The notes under the pieces are model-generated. The model ran no database searches. It saw nothing but the letters and a program-made list of their open reading frames with translations, and was not told the origin of the DNA. Shown here piece after piece: positions 1 through 7,219 of a stretch of 19,974 nucleotides of DNA (position 1 is its first letter; each line of letters opens with the position of its first letter). The position numbers were made by a program, and so were the translations under genes. The stretch comes from an uncultured Lachnoclostridium sp. Lineage in GTDB: Bacteria; Bacillota; Clostridia; Lachnospirales; Lachnospiraceae. The stretch covers positions 1 through 19,974 of the forward strand of contig CAOJBY010000046.1 in the NCBI GenBank assembly GCA_948330435.1, given 5' to 3'.

Positions 1-9
1 CAAGTTTAC

Positions 10-38
10 TTGACACATTGCAAAAAACAGTATAGAAT
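10..38 (+). promoter_or_regulatory. sigma-A promoter for rny
   Basis: TTGACA at 10-15 and TAGAAT at 33-38 are separated by exactly 17 bp. The -35 is a perfect consensus and the -10 matches five of six bases. Transcription would start near 45, leaving a leader of about 40 nt before the GTG start of rny. Confidence 0.7.
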
Positions 39-71
39 TTAAATGTTGTATTTGTACAATGAAAACTAAAT

Positions 72-88
72 AAGGAGGTGCTCCTGTG
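72..88 (+). promoter_or_regulatory. rny ribosome binding site inside a small hairpin
   Basis: AAGGAGGTG (72-80) is a near-perfect Shine-Dalgarno that fixes GTG at 86 as the start. AGGAG (73-77) can pair with CTCCT (81-85) around a GTG loop, so the ribosome site and the base just before the start codon could be closed in a 5-bp stem. The pairing is visible; any regulatory use is inference. Confidence 0.5.
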
Positions 89-1627
89 CCGGTTGTTTTG
101 ATATTGGCAACTGCGGTGGTGTGCTGTGCGGTGACAGCTCTTGTGACGGTATATGTGCGTAAGACCACGATAGAGAAAAAAGTGGGCAACGCAGAGGAAA
201 AAGCAAGAGAAATCATTGATGATGCACTGAAAGTTGCAGAACGTTCCAAGCGGGAGGCTTTGTTGGAGGCAAAGGAAGAGTCGCTGAAGACAAAGAACGA
301 GCTGGACAAGGAAACGAAGGAACGCAGGGCGGAACTTCAGCGTTATGAACGCAGAGTTTTATCCAAGGAAGAAGCACTGGATAAAAAGGCGGAAGCGTTA
401 GAACGCCGGGAAGCGAGCTATGCGGCAAAGGAAGAGAAGCTGGCGAAGCAGTCTGCTGAGATAGAGCAGCTTCATTCAAAGAGAGTACAGGAACTGGAAA
501 GAATCTCTGGATTGACCTCCGAACAAGCAAAAGATTATTTATTAAAGACTGTTGAAGACGAAGTAAAGCATGAAACAGCTGTGTTGGTCAAGGAACTTGA
601 GAGCAGAGCAAAGGAAGAAGCCGATAAAAAGGCGAAAGAATATGTTGTAACGGCGATTCAGAAGTGTGCTGCAGATCATGTGGCGGAGACGACCATATCT
701 GTTGTCCAGCTTCCGAATGATGAGATGAAAGGAAGAATCATTGGCCGAGAGGGCCGGAACATCCGGACTCTGGAGACCATGACCGGTATTGATCTGATTA
801 TTGATGATACACCGGAGGCAGTTATTCTGTCAGGCTTTGATCCCATTCGCCGTGAAGTGGCGAGGATTGCGCTGGAAAAGTTGATTGTTGACGGCCGAAT
901 TCATCCGGCCCGCATCGAGGAGATGGTAGAAAAGGCGCAAAAAGAAGTAGAAGTGATGATCCGGGAGGAAGGCGAGGCTGCTACCCTTGAAGTAGGAGTT
1001 CACGGTATTCATCCGGAGTTGGTGAAGCTTTTGGGAAGAATGAAGTTTCGAACCAGCTATGGTCAGAATGCTTTAAAACATTCCATCGAAGTGGCCCACC
1101 TGGCCGGTTTACTGGCAGGCGAGGTAGGTGTGGATGTGCGCATGGCGAAGAGAGCCGGACTTTTACATGATATTGGAAAATCCATTGACCACGAAGTAGA
1201 GGGATCACATATTCAGATAGGTGCTGACTTGTGTAAAAAGTACAAGGAATCAGCAACTGTTATCAATGCAGTGGAGTCACATCATGGAGATACGGAGCCT
1301 ACGTCTTTGATTTCTTGTCTGGTGCAGGCAGCTGATACGATTTCGGCAGCAAGACCGGGGGCAAGAAGAGAGACTCTGGAGACGTATACCAATCGATTAA
1401 AACAGTTAGAGGATATCGCCAATGGATTTAAGGGCGTAGACAAGTCTTTTGCGATTCAGGCAGGTAGAGAGATTCGTATTATGGTAGTTCCGGAGCAGGT
1501 AGATGATGCTGCTATGGTATTGCTGGCGAGAGATATTTCTAAGCAGGTTGAGGCCGAGTTGGAATATCCGGGCCAGATTAAGGTAAATGTCATCCGCGAA
1601 AGCAGGGTGACGGACTACGCAAAGTAG
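86..1627 (+). CDS. rny: ribonuclease Y
   Basis: RNase Y is the membrane-anchored endoribonuclease that starts mRNA decay in many Firmicutes. The 513-residue protein has the complete family layout: an N-terminal transmembrane helix (about residues 2-24), a long charged coiled coil rich in K, E and R (about 28-190), a KH RNA-binding domain with the motif GRIIGREGRNI (217-227), and an HD phosphohydrolase domain with LLHDIGK (359-365), preceded by H332/H338 and followed by a SHHGD motif. The length is typical. It starts at GTG behind a strong ribosome site that can fold on itself. It has its own promoter just upstream and a terminator just downstream, so it is probably largely monocistronic. The start is secure and the assignment is near certain. 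Confidence 0.98.
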   Translation: MPVVLILATAVVCCAVTALVTVYVRKTTIEKKVGNAEEKAREIIDDALKVAERSKREALLEAKEESLKTKNELDKETKERRAELQRYERRVLSKEEALDKKAEALERREASYAAKEEKLAKQSAEIEQLHSKRVQELERISGLTSEQAKDYLLKTVEDEVKHETAVLVKELESRAKEEADKKAKEYVVTAIQKCAADHVAETTISVVQLPNDEMKGRIIGREGRNIRTLETMTGIDLIIDDTPEAVILSGFDPIRREVARIALEKLIVDGRIHPARIEEMVEKAQKEVEVMIREEGEAATLEVGVHGIHPELVKLLGRMKFRTSYGQNALKHSIEVAHLAGLLAGEVGVDVRMAKRAGLLHDIGKSIDHEVEGSHIQIGADLCKKYKESATVINAVESHHGDTEPTSLISCLVQAADTISAARPGARRETLETYTNRLKQLEDIANGFKGVDKSFAIQAGREIRIMVVPEQVDDAAMVLLARDISKQVEAELEYPGQIKVNVIRESRVTDYAK

Positions 1628-1640
1628 AATAGTCAGAAAG

Positions 1641-1671
1641 AGGCTGTCGCATAATGTGGCAGTCTTTTTTT
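1641..1671 (+). terminator. rho-independent terminator after rny
   Basis: AGGCTGTCGC (1641-1650) pairs with GTGGCAGTCT (1656-1665) as a 10-bp stem with two G.U pairs and an ATAAT loop, followed by a run of T up to 1671. It begins 13 nt after the rny stop codon. Confidence 0.8.
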
Positions 1672-1690
1672 AAAAACAGGGGGGATGAAG

Positions 1691-2488
1691 ATGGCTGAGA
1701 TAGGTTTTATCGGAATGGGTAATATGGGATATGGGATTTTAAAGGGAGCCTTGAAAGTGTTCCCTGTAGATTCGTTTATCTTTACGGCAAAAACAGACAA
1801 AACAAAGCATCGGGTTCACATGGAGACAGATGTGGATTATGCAGAATCCAATGCGGAGTGTGCCAATTCCTGTAAATATGTGGTATTGGCGGTGAAGCCT
1901 CAATATTATCCCGCAGTCCTAAAGCAGATACGCTATGCAGTGACACCAGAGCATGTAGTAATATCCCTGGCTCCTGGTATAACTATTGCTTCTTTGAAAG
2001 AAACTCTTGGCTCTGATCGGAGAATCATTCGGGCGATGCCCAATACACCGGCTCTTATTGGAGAGGGAATGACTGGTCTTAGCTTCCGGACAGAGGAATT
2101 CTCTGAAGAAGAACTGACTGTAGTATATAAGCTTTTTGGAGCCATAGGTACCTGTGCATGTGTGGAAGAACGTCTGATGAGTGCCGTAGTCTGTGCAAGC
2201 GGTAGTTCCCCGGCTTATATATATCAGTTTATTGAGGCTTTGGCTGATGGTACGGTGAAGTATGGAATGCCCAGGGAGCAGGCTTATCTCTTTGTGGCCC
2301 AGGCAGTGGCAGGGGCCGCAAAGATGGTCCTTAAGACAGGCGAACATCCGGCAGCATTAAAGGACAGGGTATGTTCTCCTGGTGGTACAACCATTGCAGG
2401 TGTGGCGGCTTTGGAGGAATGGGGCTTTCGAAATGCGGTGCTAAAAGCCTGTGATGCCTGTTACGAAAGGTCGGAATCCATTAAGTAA
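1691..2488 (+). CDS. proC: pyrroline-5-carboxylate reductase
   Basis: This enzyme catalyses the last step of proline synthesis, the NAD(P)H-dependent reduction of pyrroline-5-carboxylate in the cytoplasm. The N-terminal Rossmann motif GFIGMGNMG, the central AVKPQ element, the MPNTPALIGEG segment, and the C-terminal dimerisation motifs SGSSPAYIYQFIEALADG and SPGGTTIAGV are all present. The protein is about 265 residues, the normal family length. Two ATGs lie six bases apart, at 1685 and 1691. The G-rich ribosome site (1678-1684) touches the first but stands 6 nt from the second, so 1691 is preferred. No obvious promoter is seen between the rny terminator and this gene, so read-through from rny is plausible. 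A strong terminator follows. Confidence 0.96.
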   Translation: MAEIGFIGMGNMGYGILKGALKVFPVDSFIFTAKTDKTKHRVHMETDVDYAESNAECANSCKYVVLAVKPQYYPAVLKQIRYAVTPEHVVISLAPGITIASLKETLGSDRRIIRAMPNTPALIGEGMTGLSFRTEEFSEEELTVVYKLFGAIGTCACVEERLMSAVVCASGSSPAYIYQFIEALADGTVKYGMPREQAYLFVAQAVAGAAKMVLKTGEHPAALKDRVCSPGGTTIAGVAALEEWGFRNAVLKACDACYERSESIK

Positions 2489-2511
2489 AAGCTTATGGAA
2501 TGGAAGCGGAT

Positions 2512-2549
2512 AACCTCTCATACATTAAATAATGTATGGGAGGTTTTTT
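2512..2549 (+). terminator. proC terminator that contains the spoIIM ribosome site
   Basis: A 15-bp stem (2512-2526 with 2531-2545, one G.U pair, loop AAAT) is followed by T to 2549. The descending arm contains GGGAGG (2538-2543), which is also the only good Shine-Dalgarno for the ATG at 2550. The terminator and the next gene's ribosome site are therefore the same bases. Confidence 0.8.
2519..2526 (+). promoter_or_regulatory. candidate sigma-E -10 element for spoIIM
   Basis: CATACATT matches the mother-cell sigma-E -10 consensus (CATACAnT). spoIIM belongs to the sigma-E regulon in Bacillus. The -35 region, 13-15 bp upstream around 2496-2505, is only a weak match. Initiation from here, near 2532, would leave out the ascending arm of the overlapping hairpin and free the ribosome site. 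Confidence 0.35.
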
Positions 2550-3290
2550 ATGAAGATTAAAGGTGTGGATCTAAAAGATATTACCATTCGTCCTCTGCTT
2601 AAACCTTTTGGCACAAAGTCTGTGAAGTCCATGAGATTCATGAGGGCAGCCAGACCACAGGGACGAAAGGGATTAAACGGTACGGGAATAAAAAGTATAA
2701 AGGGAAGCCGCTTTAAAGAAAAAGATTTTTTTCTGACCTTATTTTTATCCGGATTTGTCCTTGGGGTTCTGTATATTACAATGTTTGGAAAAGAGGCCGT
2801 ACATAATACCTCTCTTTTAAGTGCTTATTTCTTTTCCAAATATGAACGTTTGGAATTTGCTCCGGAAGAGTTGTTTCTCTACATTTTCAAATCCCGGCTT
2901 TCGACCTTTTTTGTGCTCTGGCTGACGGGCCTGACGGTTCTGGGAACCCTGACATCCTATGGATATCTGTTCTGGATAGGTGCATCCCTTGGAATCACCA
3001 TGACAACGGCTGCAATGAAAATGGGTCTTATGGGAATTGTGCTCTGCATTGCCAGTGGTCTTCCCCAATTTATTCTCTATGTTCCGGCGGTATACTGGAT
3101 TTTAAAAAAGATCTGTGAAATGTCAGGAAACCAGGACCGCAGGCTTCGGCAATGGGGCAGCAGCGGGAAGAAACAGTTTTTTTCTTATCTTTTGATAGGA
3201 GTCTTTGGTGTTGGGATTCTGTTCGTGGGAGCCTTTCTGGAAAGCTATGTGAATCCTTTCTTTTTGAAGCCTTTTTTGAAAAGAGTATAA
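2550..3290 (+). CDS. spoIIM: stage II sporulation protein M
   Basis: SpoIIM is a membrane part of the SpoIID-SpoIIM-SpoIIP machine that remodels septal peptidoglycan during engulfment of the forespore. The 246-residue product starts with about 60 basic, cytoplasmic-looking residues. A transmembrane helix follows (FFLTLFLSGFVLGVLYITMF), then a central hydrophobic block of several helices containing GASLGITMTTAAMKMG and GLPQFILYVPAVYWIL, and finally a C-terminal helix near FFSYLLIGVFGVGIL. This matches the family's multi-helix pattern. ATG at 2550 is chosen because GGGAGG lies 6 nt upstream; the in-frame ATG at 2532 has no such site and lies inside the terminator hairpin. The position just upstream of xerD resembles the conserved order in other Firmicutes. 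Confidence 0.93.
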   Translation: MKIKGVDLKDITIRPLLKPFGTKSVKSMRFMRAARPQGRKGLNGTGIKSIKGSRFKEKDFFLTLFLSGFVLGVLYITMFGKEAVHNTSLLSAYFFSKYERLEFAPEELFLYIFKSRLSTFFVLWLTGLTVLGTLTSYGYLFWIGASLGITMTTAAMKMGLMGIVLCIASGLPQFILYVPAVYWILKKICEMSGNQDRRLRQWGSSGKKQFFSYLLIGVFGVGILFVGAFLESYVNPFFLKPFLKRV

Positions 3291-3616
3291 ACAGATAAGT
3301 ATATGTCTTACAGTCAGATATATCCGGAATGAAAAACAGCTTTCCAGATATCCCGGGATTCCAAAGGACAGAGTGGATTGAGCTTTGTATGCAGTCTGTC
3401 AGTGGGGACAAATAAAAATTTTTTTACAAAATTTTTACAAGATTTGGTGGTGCCTTAAAACAGTGTAAACCAGATGTTGTAGAAATGCCAAAAACCTTGA
3501 TTTTTCAGGGAATTCAGGGAAAAAAAGATCATTGATTTTCTGCTTTTTTATTGCTATTATGGTAAACATAACGGGTGTTTTAGTATCGTAATTGTGTATT
3601 TGAGGGCGGAAGTTTT
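3291..3616 (+). other. intergenic region between spoIIM and xerD
   Basis: This 326-base gap holds no credible gene. It contains a 10-bp perfect palindrome, ATCCCGGGAT (3350-3359), an AT-rich stretch with a short direct repeat of ATTTTTACAA type near 3415-3442, and a good xerD promoter at its right end. GACAGA/TCTGTC arms near 3368-3401 could form a weak hairpin before an A/T run, but no convincing spoIIM terminator was found. Confidence 0.5.
3532..3560 (+). promoter_or_regulatory. sigma-A promoter for xerD
   Basis: TTGATT (3532-3537) and TATTAT (3555-3560) are spaced by 17 bp. Each differs from consensus at few positions. The predicted start near 3567 leaves a leader of about 50 nt. Confidence 0.65.
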
Positions 3617-4489
3617 ATGGAACAAGAGATTAAGGGGTTCGTGTCTTACTTGCATAATGTAAAGAAGACATCACAGAATACAGAACTTTCTTATCAGAGA
3701 GATTTGATGAAAATGATGCGCTTTTTGCGCACACAGAAAGTAGAAAAATCAAGGGATGTAACGGAGACAAACTTAAATTCTTACATATTGGATTTGGAGA
3801 AGAAAGGAATGGCGGCTGCTACCGTATCCCGTAATATTGCCTCTATGAAGGCTTTTTATCTTTATATGCTGAAGAATGGAGAAGTTACTACAGATCCTGC
3901 AGAGCATTTGAAAGCACCAAAAGTGGAGAAAAAAGTGCCGGACGTATTGTCTGTGTCGGACATGGAGAAGCTTTTGGAGCAGCCTGGAGATCGAACTGCC
4001 AAGGGACTTCGGGACAAGGCTATGCTGGAACTTCTGTATGCAACAGGAATCCGTGTGACAGAGTTGATTTCTCTGCGTCTGGAGGATGTGAACTGGAAGC
4101 TGGATTATATTATTTGCCGGGATCGCACGAAAGAGAGGATCATTCCTTTTGGAACGAAAGCCAGAAAGGCACTGGAGCATTATATGCAGTTAGCCAGAGA
4201 GGAGTTGGTAAGTGGCAAAGAATGCGATATGTTATTTCCCAACTGTTCAGGAGAGAGCATGAGCCGTCAGGGCTTTTGGAAACTTTTAAAGCAGTATGTA
4301 AAACAAGCGGGAATTCAGATGGAGATTACTCCTCATACCCTGCGCCATTCCTTTGCGGCTCATCTGGTGGACAATGGGGCGGACTTGCATATGGTACAGG
4401 AGATGCTGGGGCATTCGGATATCTCGACTACAATGATGTATGCAGTGAGGACCAGGGAGTTGTATGCCAAGGCTCATCCAAGAGGATAA
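3617..4489 (+). CDS. xerD: tyrosine recombinase XerD
   Basis: XerD resolves chromosome dimers at dif together with XerC. The 290-residue protein has an N-terminal SAM-like core-binding domain (about 1-100) and a C-terminal catalytic domain. The whole catalytic set is visible: R146 in GIRVTEL, K172 in TKERIIP, H240 and R243 in HTLRHS, H266 in LGHSDIS and the nucleophile Y275. The closing AKAHPRG is the typical XerD C-terminus. From the catalytic tyrosine to the end there are only 16 residues, about four fewer than I expect from typical XerD sequences, which suggests a short in-frame deletion in the helix that docks onto the partner subunit. The proximity to spoIIM supports XerD rather than an integron or phage integrase. 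It has its own promoter. Confidence 0.92.
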   Translation: MEQEIKGFVSYLHNVKKTSQNTELSYQRDLMKMMRFLRTQKVEKSRDVTETNLNSYILDLEKKGMAAATVSRNIASMKAFYLYMLKNGEVTTDPAEHLKAPKVEKKVPDVLSVSDMEKLLEQPGDRTAKGLRDKAMLELLYATGIRVTELISLRLEDVNWKLDYIICRDRTKERIIPFGTKARKALEHYMQLAREELVSGKECDMLFPNCSGESMSRQGFWKLLKQYVKQAGIQMEITPHTLRHSFAAHLVDNGADLHMVQEMLGHSDISTTMMYAVRTRELYAKAHPRG

Positions 4490-4517
4490 AAAATGTTAAT
4501 ATATTAGTGTAGAGAGT

Positions 4518-4554
4518 TCTGTGCGGATAGGAATGGTGTCCGCACAGATTCTTT
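4518..4554 (+). terminator. terminator after xerD
   Basis: CTGTGCGGA (4519-4527) pairs perfectly with TCCGCACAG (4539-4547) and one more T-A pair closes the base. The tail ATTCTTTT is only moderately T-rich, so termination may be partial. Confidence 0.6.
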
Positions 4555-4632
4555 TCGTGACTTTTTAGTGGTATTGTATTATGATAAGAGCCAAGAGAAA
4601 TTTGTGGAACCGAAATAGAGGAGAATGAAAAA

Positions 4633-5661
4633 ATGGGAATAGAATTTTTACAAAAGCTGCCGACACCTGAGGAAACCCGAAAAATGTATCCAGTACCTTC
4701 CCATGCGGCCAGAATAAAGAAAGAACGGGATGAAGAGATTCGAAAAGTGTTTACCGGGGAATCGGATAAGTTTTTGGTTATGATTGGGCCTTGCTCTGCA
4801 GATAATGAGGAAGCGGTTTGCGATTATGTACGTCGTCTGGTGCCTGTTCAGGAAAAGATTAAGGATAAGGTGATTATCATTCCCCGCATTTATACCAATA
4901 AGCCCAGGACTACAGGGGAAGGATATAAGGGGATTATGACACAGCCGGATCCGGAGAAGAAGCCGGATCCTCTGGCTGGGCTTATTGCTCTGCGTCATAT
5001 GCATATCCGGGCTATTGAAGAAACGGGGCTTACGGCGGCAGATGAGATGCTTTATCCGGAGAATCTTCGCTATGTTACGGACTTTTTGTCTTATATTGCC
5101 ATTGGTGCCCGTTCGGTGGAGAATCAGCAGCATCGTCTGGTTTCCAGTGGAATTGATGTGCCGGTGGGGATGAAGAATCCTACCAGCGGTGGGTTTAGTG
5201 TGATGCTGAATTCGGTTTATGCGGCCCAGAAAGAGCATTCGTTTATTTACAGGGACTGGGAAGTGAAGACAGATGGAAATGAGCTGGCTCATGCGGTGCT
5301 GCGTGGGTCGGTGAATAAGCGAGGGGTGTCTCTGCCGAATTATCATTATGAGGATCTGCAGCTGCTTCTGGAACTTTATAATGAGAGGGAACTTAAGAAT
5401 CCGGCTTGTATCGTGGATGCGAATCACAGTAATTCCAATAAGCAGTTTAAGGAGCAGATTCGGATTGTGAAAGAGGTTCTTCACAGTCGGTCCTGTTCGG
5501 AAGATATTCGAAAGCTGGTGAAAGGAGTTATGATTGAGAGTTATATTGAAGAGGGGTGCCAGGGGATTCATGATCATGTGTATGGAAAGTCTATTACAGA
5601 TCCCTGCCTGGGATGGGAGGATTCGGAAGAACTGCTTTACGAGATTGCGGAGAGGTGCTGA
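4633..5661 (+). CDS. 3-deoxy-7-phosphoheptulonate synthase, class I (AroF/G/H type)
   Basis: This enzyme condenses phosphoenolpyruvate and erythrose 4-phosphate, the first step of the shikimate pathway. The 342-residue protein matches the AroG-type subfamily. It has IGPCSA (51-56, including the metal-ligand cysteine C54), the KPRTTGEGYKG substrate loop (90-100), ENQQHRLVSSG, KNPTSGGFSVMLNSVYAA and DANHSNSNKQ. The N-terminal segment (LPTPEETRKMYPVP) is the regulatory arm of this type, so feedback inhibition by an aromatic amino acid is likely, but which one cannot be told. GAGGAG at 4618-4623 supports the start. No T-box or leader peptide was seen in the 143 bases before it. A long hairpin follows the stop. 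Confidence 0.95.
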   Translation: MGIEFLQKLPTPEETRKMYPVPSHAARIKKERDEEIRKVFTGESDKFLVMIGPCSADNEEAVCDYVRRLVPVQEKIKDKVIIIPRIYTNKPRTTGEGYKGIMTQPDPEKKPDPLAGLIALRHMHIRAIEETGLTAADEMLYPENLRYVTDFLSYIAIGARSVENQQHRLVSSGIDVPVGMKNPTSGGFSVMLNSVYAAQKEHSFIYRDWEVKTDGNELAHAVLRGSVNKRGVSLPNYHYEDLQLLLELYNERELKNPACIVDANHSNSNKQFKEQIRIVKEVLHSRSCSEDIRKLVKGVMIESYIEEGCQGIHDHVYGKSITDPCLGWEDSEELLYEIAERC

Positions 5662-5687
5662 AAAAATGGCATAGCGGGAGGTTATGC
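5661..5687 (-). terminator. minus-strand terminator after the flippase gene
   Basis: On the minus strand a short hairpin (5669-5687, GCATA/TATGC core) is followed by six T (complement of A at 5661-5666). It follows the larger hairpin at 5690-5732, so minus-strand transcription meets two stems before the T run. Confidence 0.5.
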
Positions 5688-5689
5688 TG

Positions 5690-5732
5690 AGACTGCTACA
5701 AAATGGCCTGGCCATTTTGCAGCAGTCTTTAT
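5690..5732 (+). terminator. terminator after the DAHP synthase gene
   Basis: An 18-19-bp stem with one A.C mismatch runs from AGACTGCTACAAAATGGC (5690-5707) to GCCATTTTGCAGCAGTCT (5711-5728) with a CTG loop and a short T-rich tail (TTTATT). It sits between convergent genes. Confidence 0.75.
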
Positions 5733-5741
5733 TCATTGGGG

Positions 5742-7070
5742 CTATGAGAACTTTCGTTCTTCTTTTAGGGCGTTGATGTTTAGAATGGATACGAATAGCT
5801 GGTTGGCCAGGATGCCCCATAGGTAGCCCTGGACTCCGACTTTGGGAACGCAGGCTAATATGAAGAAGATTCGTATCATGATTCCGATTAGATTGTTGAT
5901 GAAGCCGGAAGCGGTTTTCCCCAAGCCGTTCAGGATGCTGTGGAGGGTGCTGTTCAGGTACAGGAACGGACAGATCCAGGCCAGGGTGATGATGAAGTCT
6001 CCGGCCATTTCGCTTTTGAAGAAAAAACGTCCCACGAATTTGCCTGCCAGCAGGAAAAAGAGGGTGCAGGCGATTCCCAGGGGCAGGCACAGGGAGATTG
6101 TTTTCCGGATAGTACGGGCTATTTGATTTTGGTTTCCGGCGGCCTGGGACTCGGAAACGGAGGAAAGGAGCATGACAGAAACGGCATTCGTGAGGACACT
6201 TGGGAATTGGATAAACGCCATGGCCATGCCGGTGAGGGTTCCGTAGACACTTAAGGCACGTTCTACGGTTAGGCCGTATTGCTGTAGAGTCAGGGGCAAA
6301 AGGATGGCTTCAGCACTGCCTAACAGATTCATGCAGACCCGGTTGGCGGAAACGGGAGCAGCCTCTAAGAACATTCGACCGGCAAAGGCACGGACAGGGA
6401 AATTTCCTCTTTTTTCTTTGGGATTTCTGAGGCTTTCGGAAGAGAGGGCGAAGAGGCCAAAGAGCATGGAGGCAAATTCACCCAGGACCAGGCCGATAAC
6501 GGCGGCGGCGGGGGACAGGTTTTTTCCTTCTTCTAATCCTACCTGGTATATGATGTAGACGGCAGCTACTCGTACCAGCTGTTCAAAGAGCTGTGCACTG
6601 GCAGGGACGGCTGTTCTCTGCAGGCCATAATAGTAACCACTGATGCAGGAGTGGCAGGCACCAAAGGATACGGTAACAGACATGATGCGTAATAGATTGC
6701 CGCAGCGTGCTTCGTGAAGCAGGTGGATGGCAATAAAGTCTGCATAGGTGTAGACCAGGAAAGTGGTAAGAAAGGAAAGAGACAGGGACATGGATAGGCC
6801 TATCCATAAAATGGAACGTGCCCATTCTTTCTTGCCTTTGGCCATTTCACCGGAGATAAAGCGGGAAATGGCAATCTCTACACCGGCAGTGGTGAATGCA
6901 TAGCAAACACCATAGATGGGAAAAATCATTTGATAAATGCCGATTCCCTCGGCACCAATGGTACGACTTAAGAATATCTTATAGAAGAAGCCGATAAAAC
7001 GGCTGGCAAGGCCGGTAAGAGTGAGTATCAGTGTTCCGGTGATAAGAGGATGCGTGTTTTTTTTCTTCAT
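5742..7070 (-). CDS. SpoVB-like oligosaccharide flippase (MATE/MVF superfamily)
   Basis: The 442-residue protein is very hydrophobic, with about twelve predicted membrane helices. It opens with the segment TGTLILTLTGLASRFIGFFY followed by LSRTIGAEGIGIYQM, a pattern typical of SpoVB and related polysaccharide or lipid II flippases in Clostridia. It resembles SpoVB but is shorter than the roughly 518-residue Bacillus protein, and Clostridia often carry several paralogues, so the sporulation role is inferred. Its substrate is probably a lipid-linked sugar moved across the cytoplasmic membrane. The ATG at 7070 has only a weak AGGG ribosome site upstream. It is divergent from iscR, with 149 bases between the two starts, and converges on the DAHP synthase gene. 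Confidence 0.82.
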   Translation of the reverse strand: MKKKNTHPLITGTLILTLTGLASRFIGFFYKIFLSRTIGAEGIGIYQMIFPIYGVCYAFTTAGVEIAISRFISGEMAKGKKEWARSILWIGLSMSLSLSFLTTFLVYTYADFIAIHLLHEARCGNLLRIMSVTVSFGACHSCISGYYYGLQRTAVPASAQLFEQLVRVAAVYIIYQVGLEEGKNLSPAAAVIGLVLGEFASMLFGLFALSSESLRNPKEKRGNFPVRAFAGRMFLEAAPVSANRVCMNLLGSAEAILLPLTLQQYGLTVERALSVYGTLTGMAMAFIQFPSVLTNAVSVMLLSSVSESQAAGNQNQIARTIRKTISLCLPLGIACTLFFLLAGKFVGRFFFKSEMAGDFIITLAWICPFLYLNSTLHSILNGLGKTASGFINNLIGIMIRIFFILACVPKVGVQGYLWGILANQLFVSILNINALKEERKFS

Positions 7071-7124
7071 TGGGAAACCCTGTTTTCGGTTCCTGTTTTC
7101 CTATAATATATTCAAATAAGACTC

Positions 7125-7153
7125 TTGACAGAACCTATGGCAGATGGTATCAT
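7125..7153 (+). promoter_or_regulatory. sigma-A promoter for the iscR-nifS-nifU cluster
   Basis: TTGACA (7125-7130, perfect consensus) and TATCAT (7148-7153) are spaced by 17 bp. The expected start near 7160 lies at the edge of the inverted repeat at 7164-7182. A TATTAT on the minus strand near 7103-7108 could serve the divergent flippase gene, but its -35 would overlap this one and is poor. Confidence 0.75.
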
Positions 7154-7163
7154 GTGTCTGAAA

Positions 7164-7182
7164 TCCGAGTAAAGCACTCGGA
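7164..7182 (+). promoter_or_regulatory. inverted repeat, candidate Rrf2 operator
   Basis: TCCGAGT (7164-7170) and ACTCGGA (7176-7182) form a perfect 7-bp dyad around AAAGC, lying just downstream of the predicted transcription start. Rrf2 regulators commonly autoregulate through dyads overlapping their promoters. The symmetry is seen; the assignment to IscR is inferred. Confidence 0.5.
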
Positions 7183-7219
7183 ATTATGCCAAAAGGTACA
7201 GCATATGTGAGGTGGTTTT

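Noticed and set aside
3350..3359. 10-bp palindrome ATCCCGGGAT after spoIIM
   Set aside because: It has no loop, no T tail and no link to the promoter at 3532, so no function can be supported.
4114..4512. A 132-codon plus-strand frame inside xerD
   Set aside because: It lies in another frame of the catalytic domain, where the XerD frame carries all active-site residues.
4648..6090. A 480-codon open frame on the minus strand opposite the DAHP synthase gene
   Set aside because: It is antisense to a well-supported enzyme and overlaps the flippase gene in another frame. The translation is rich in R, H, N and I with no recognisable domain or ribosome site.
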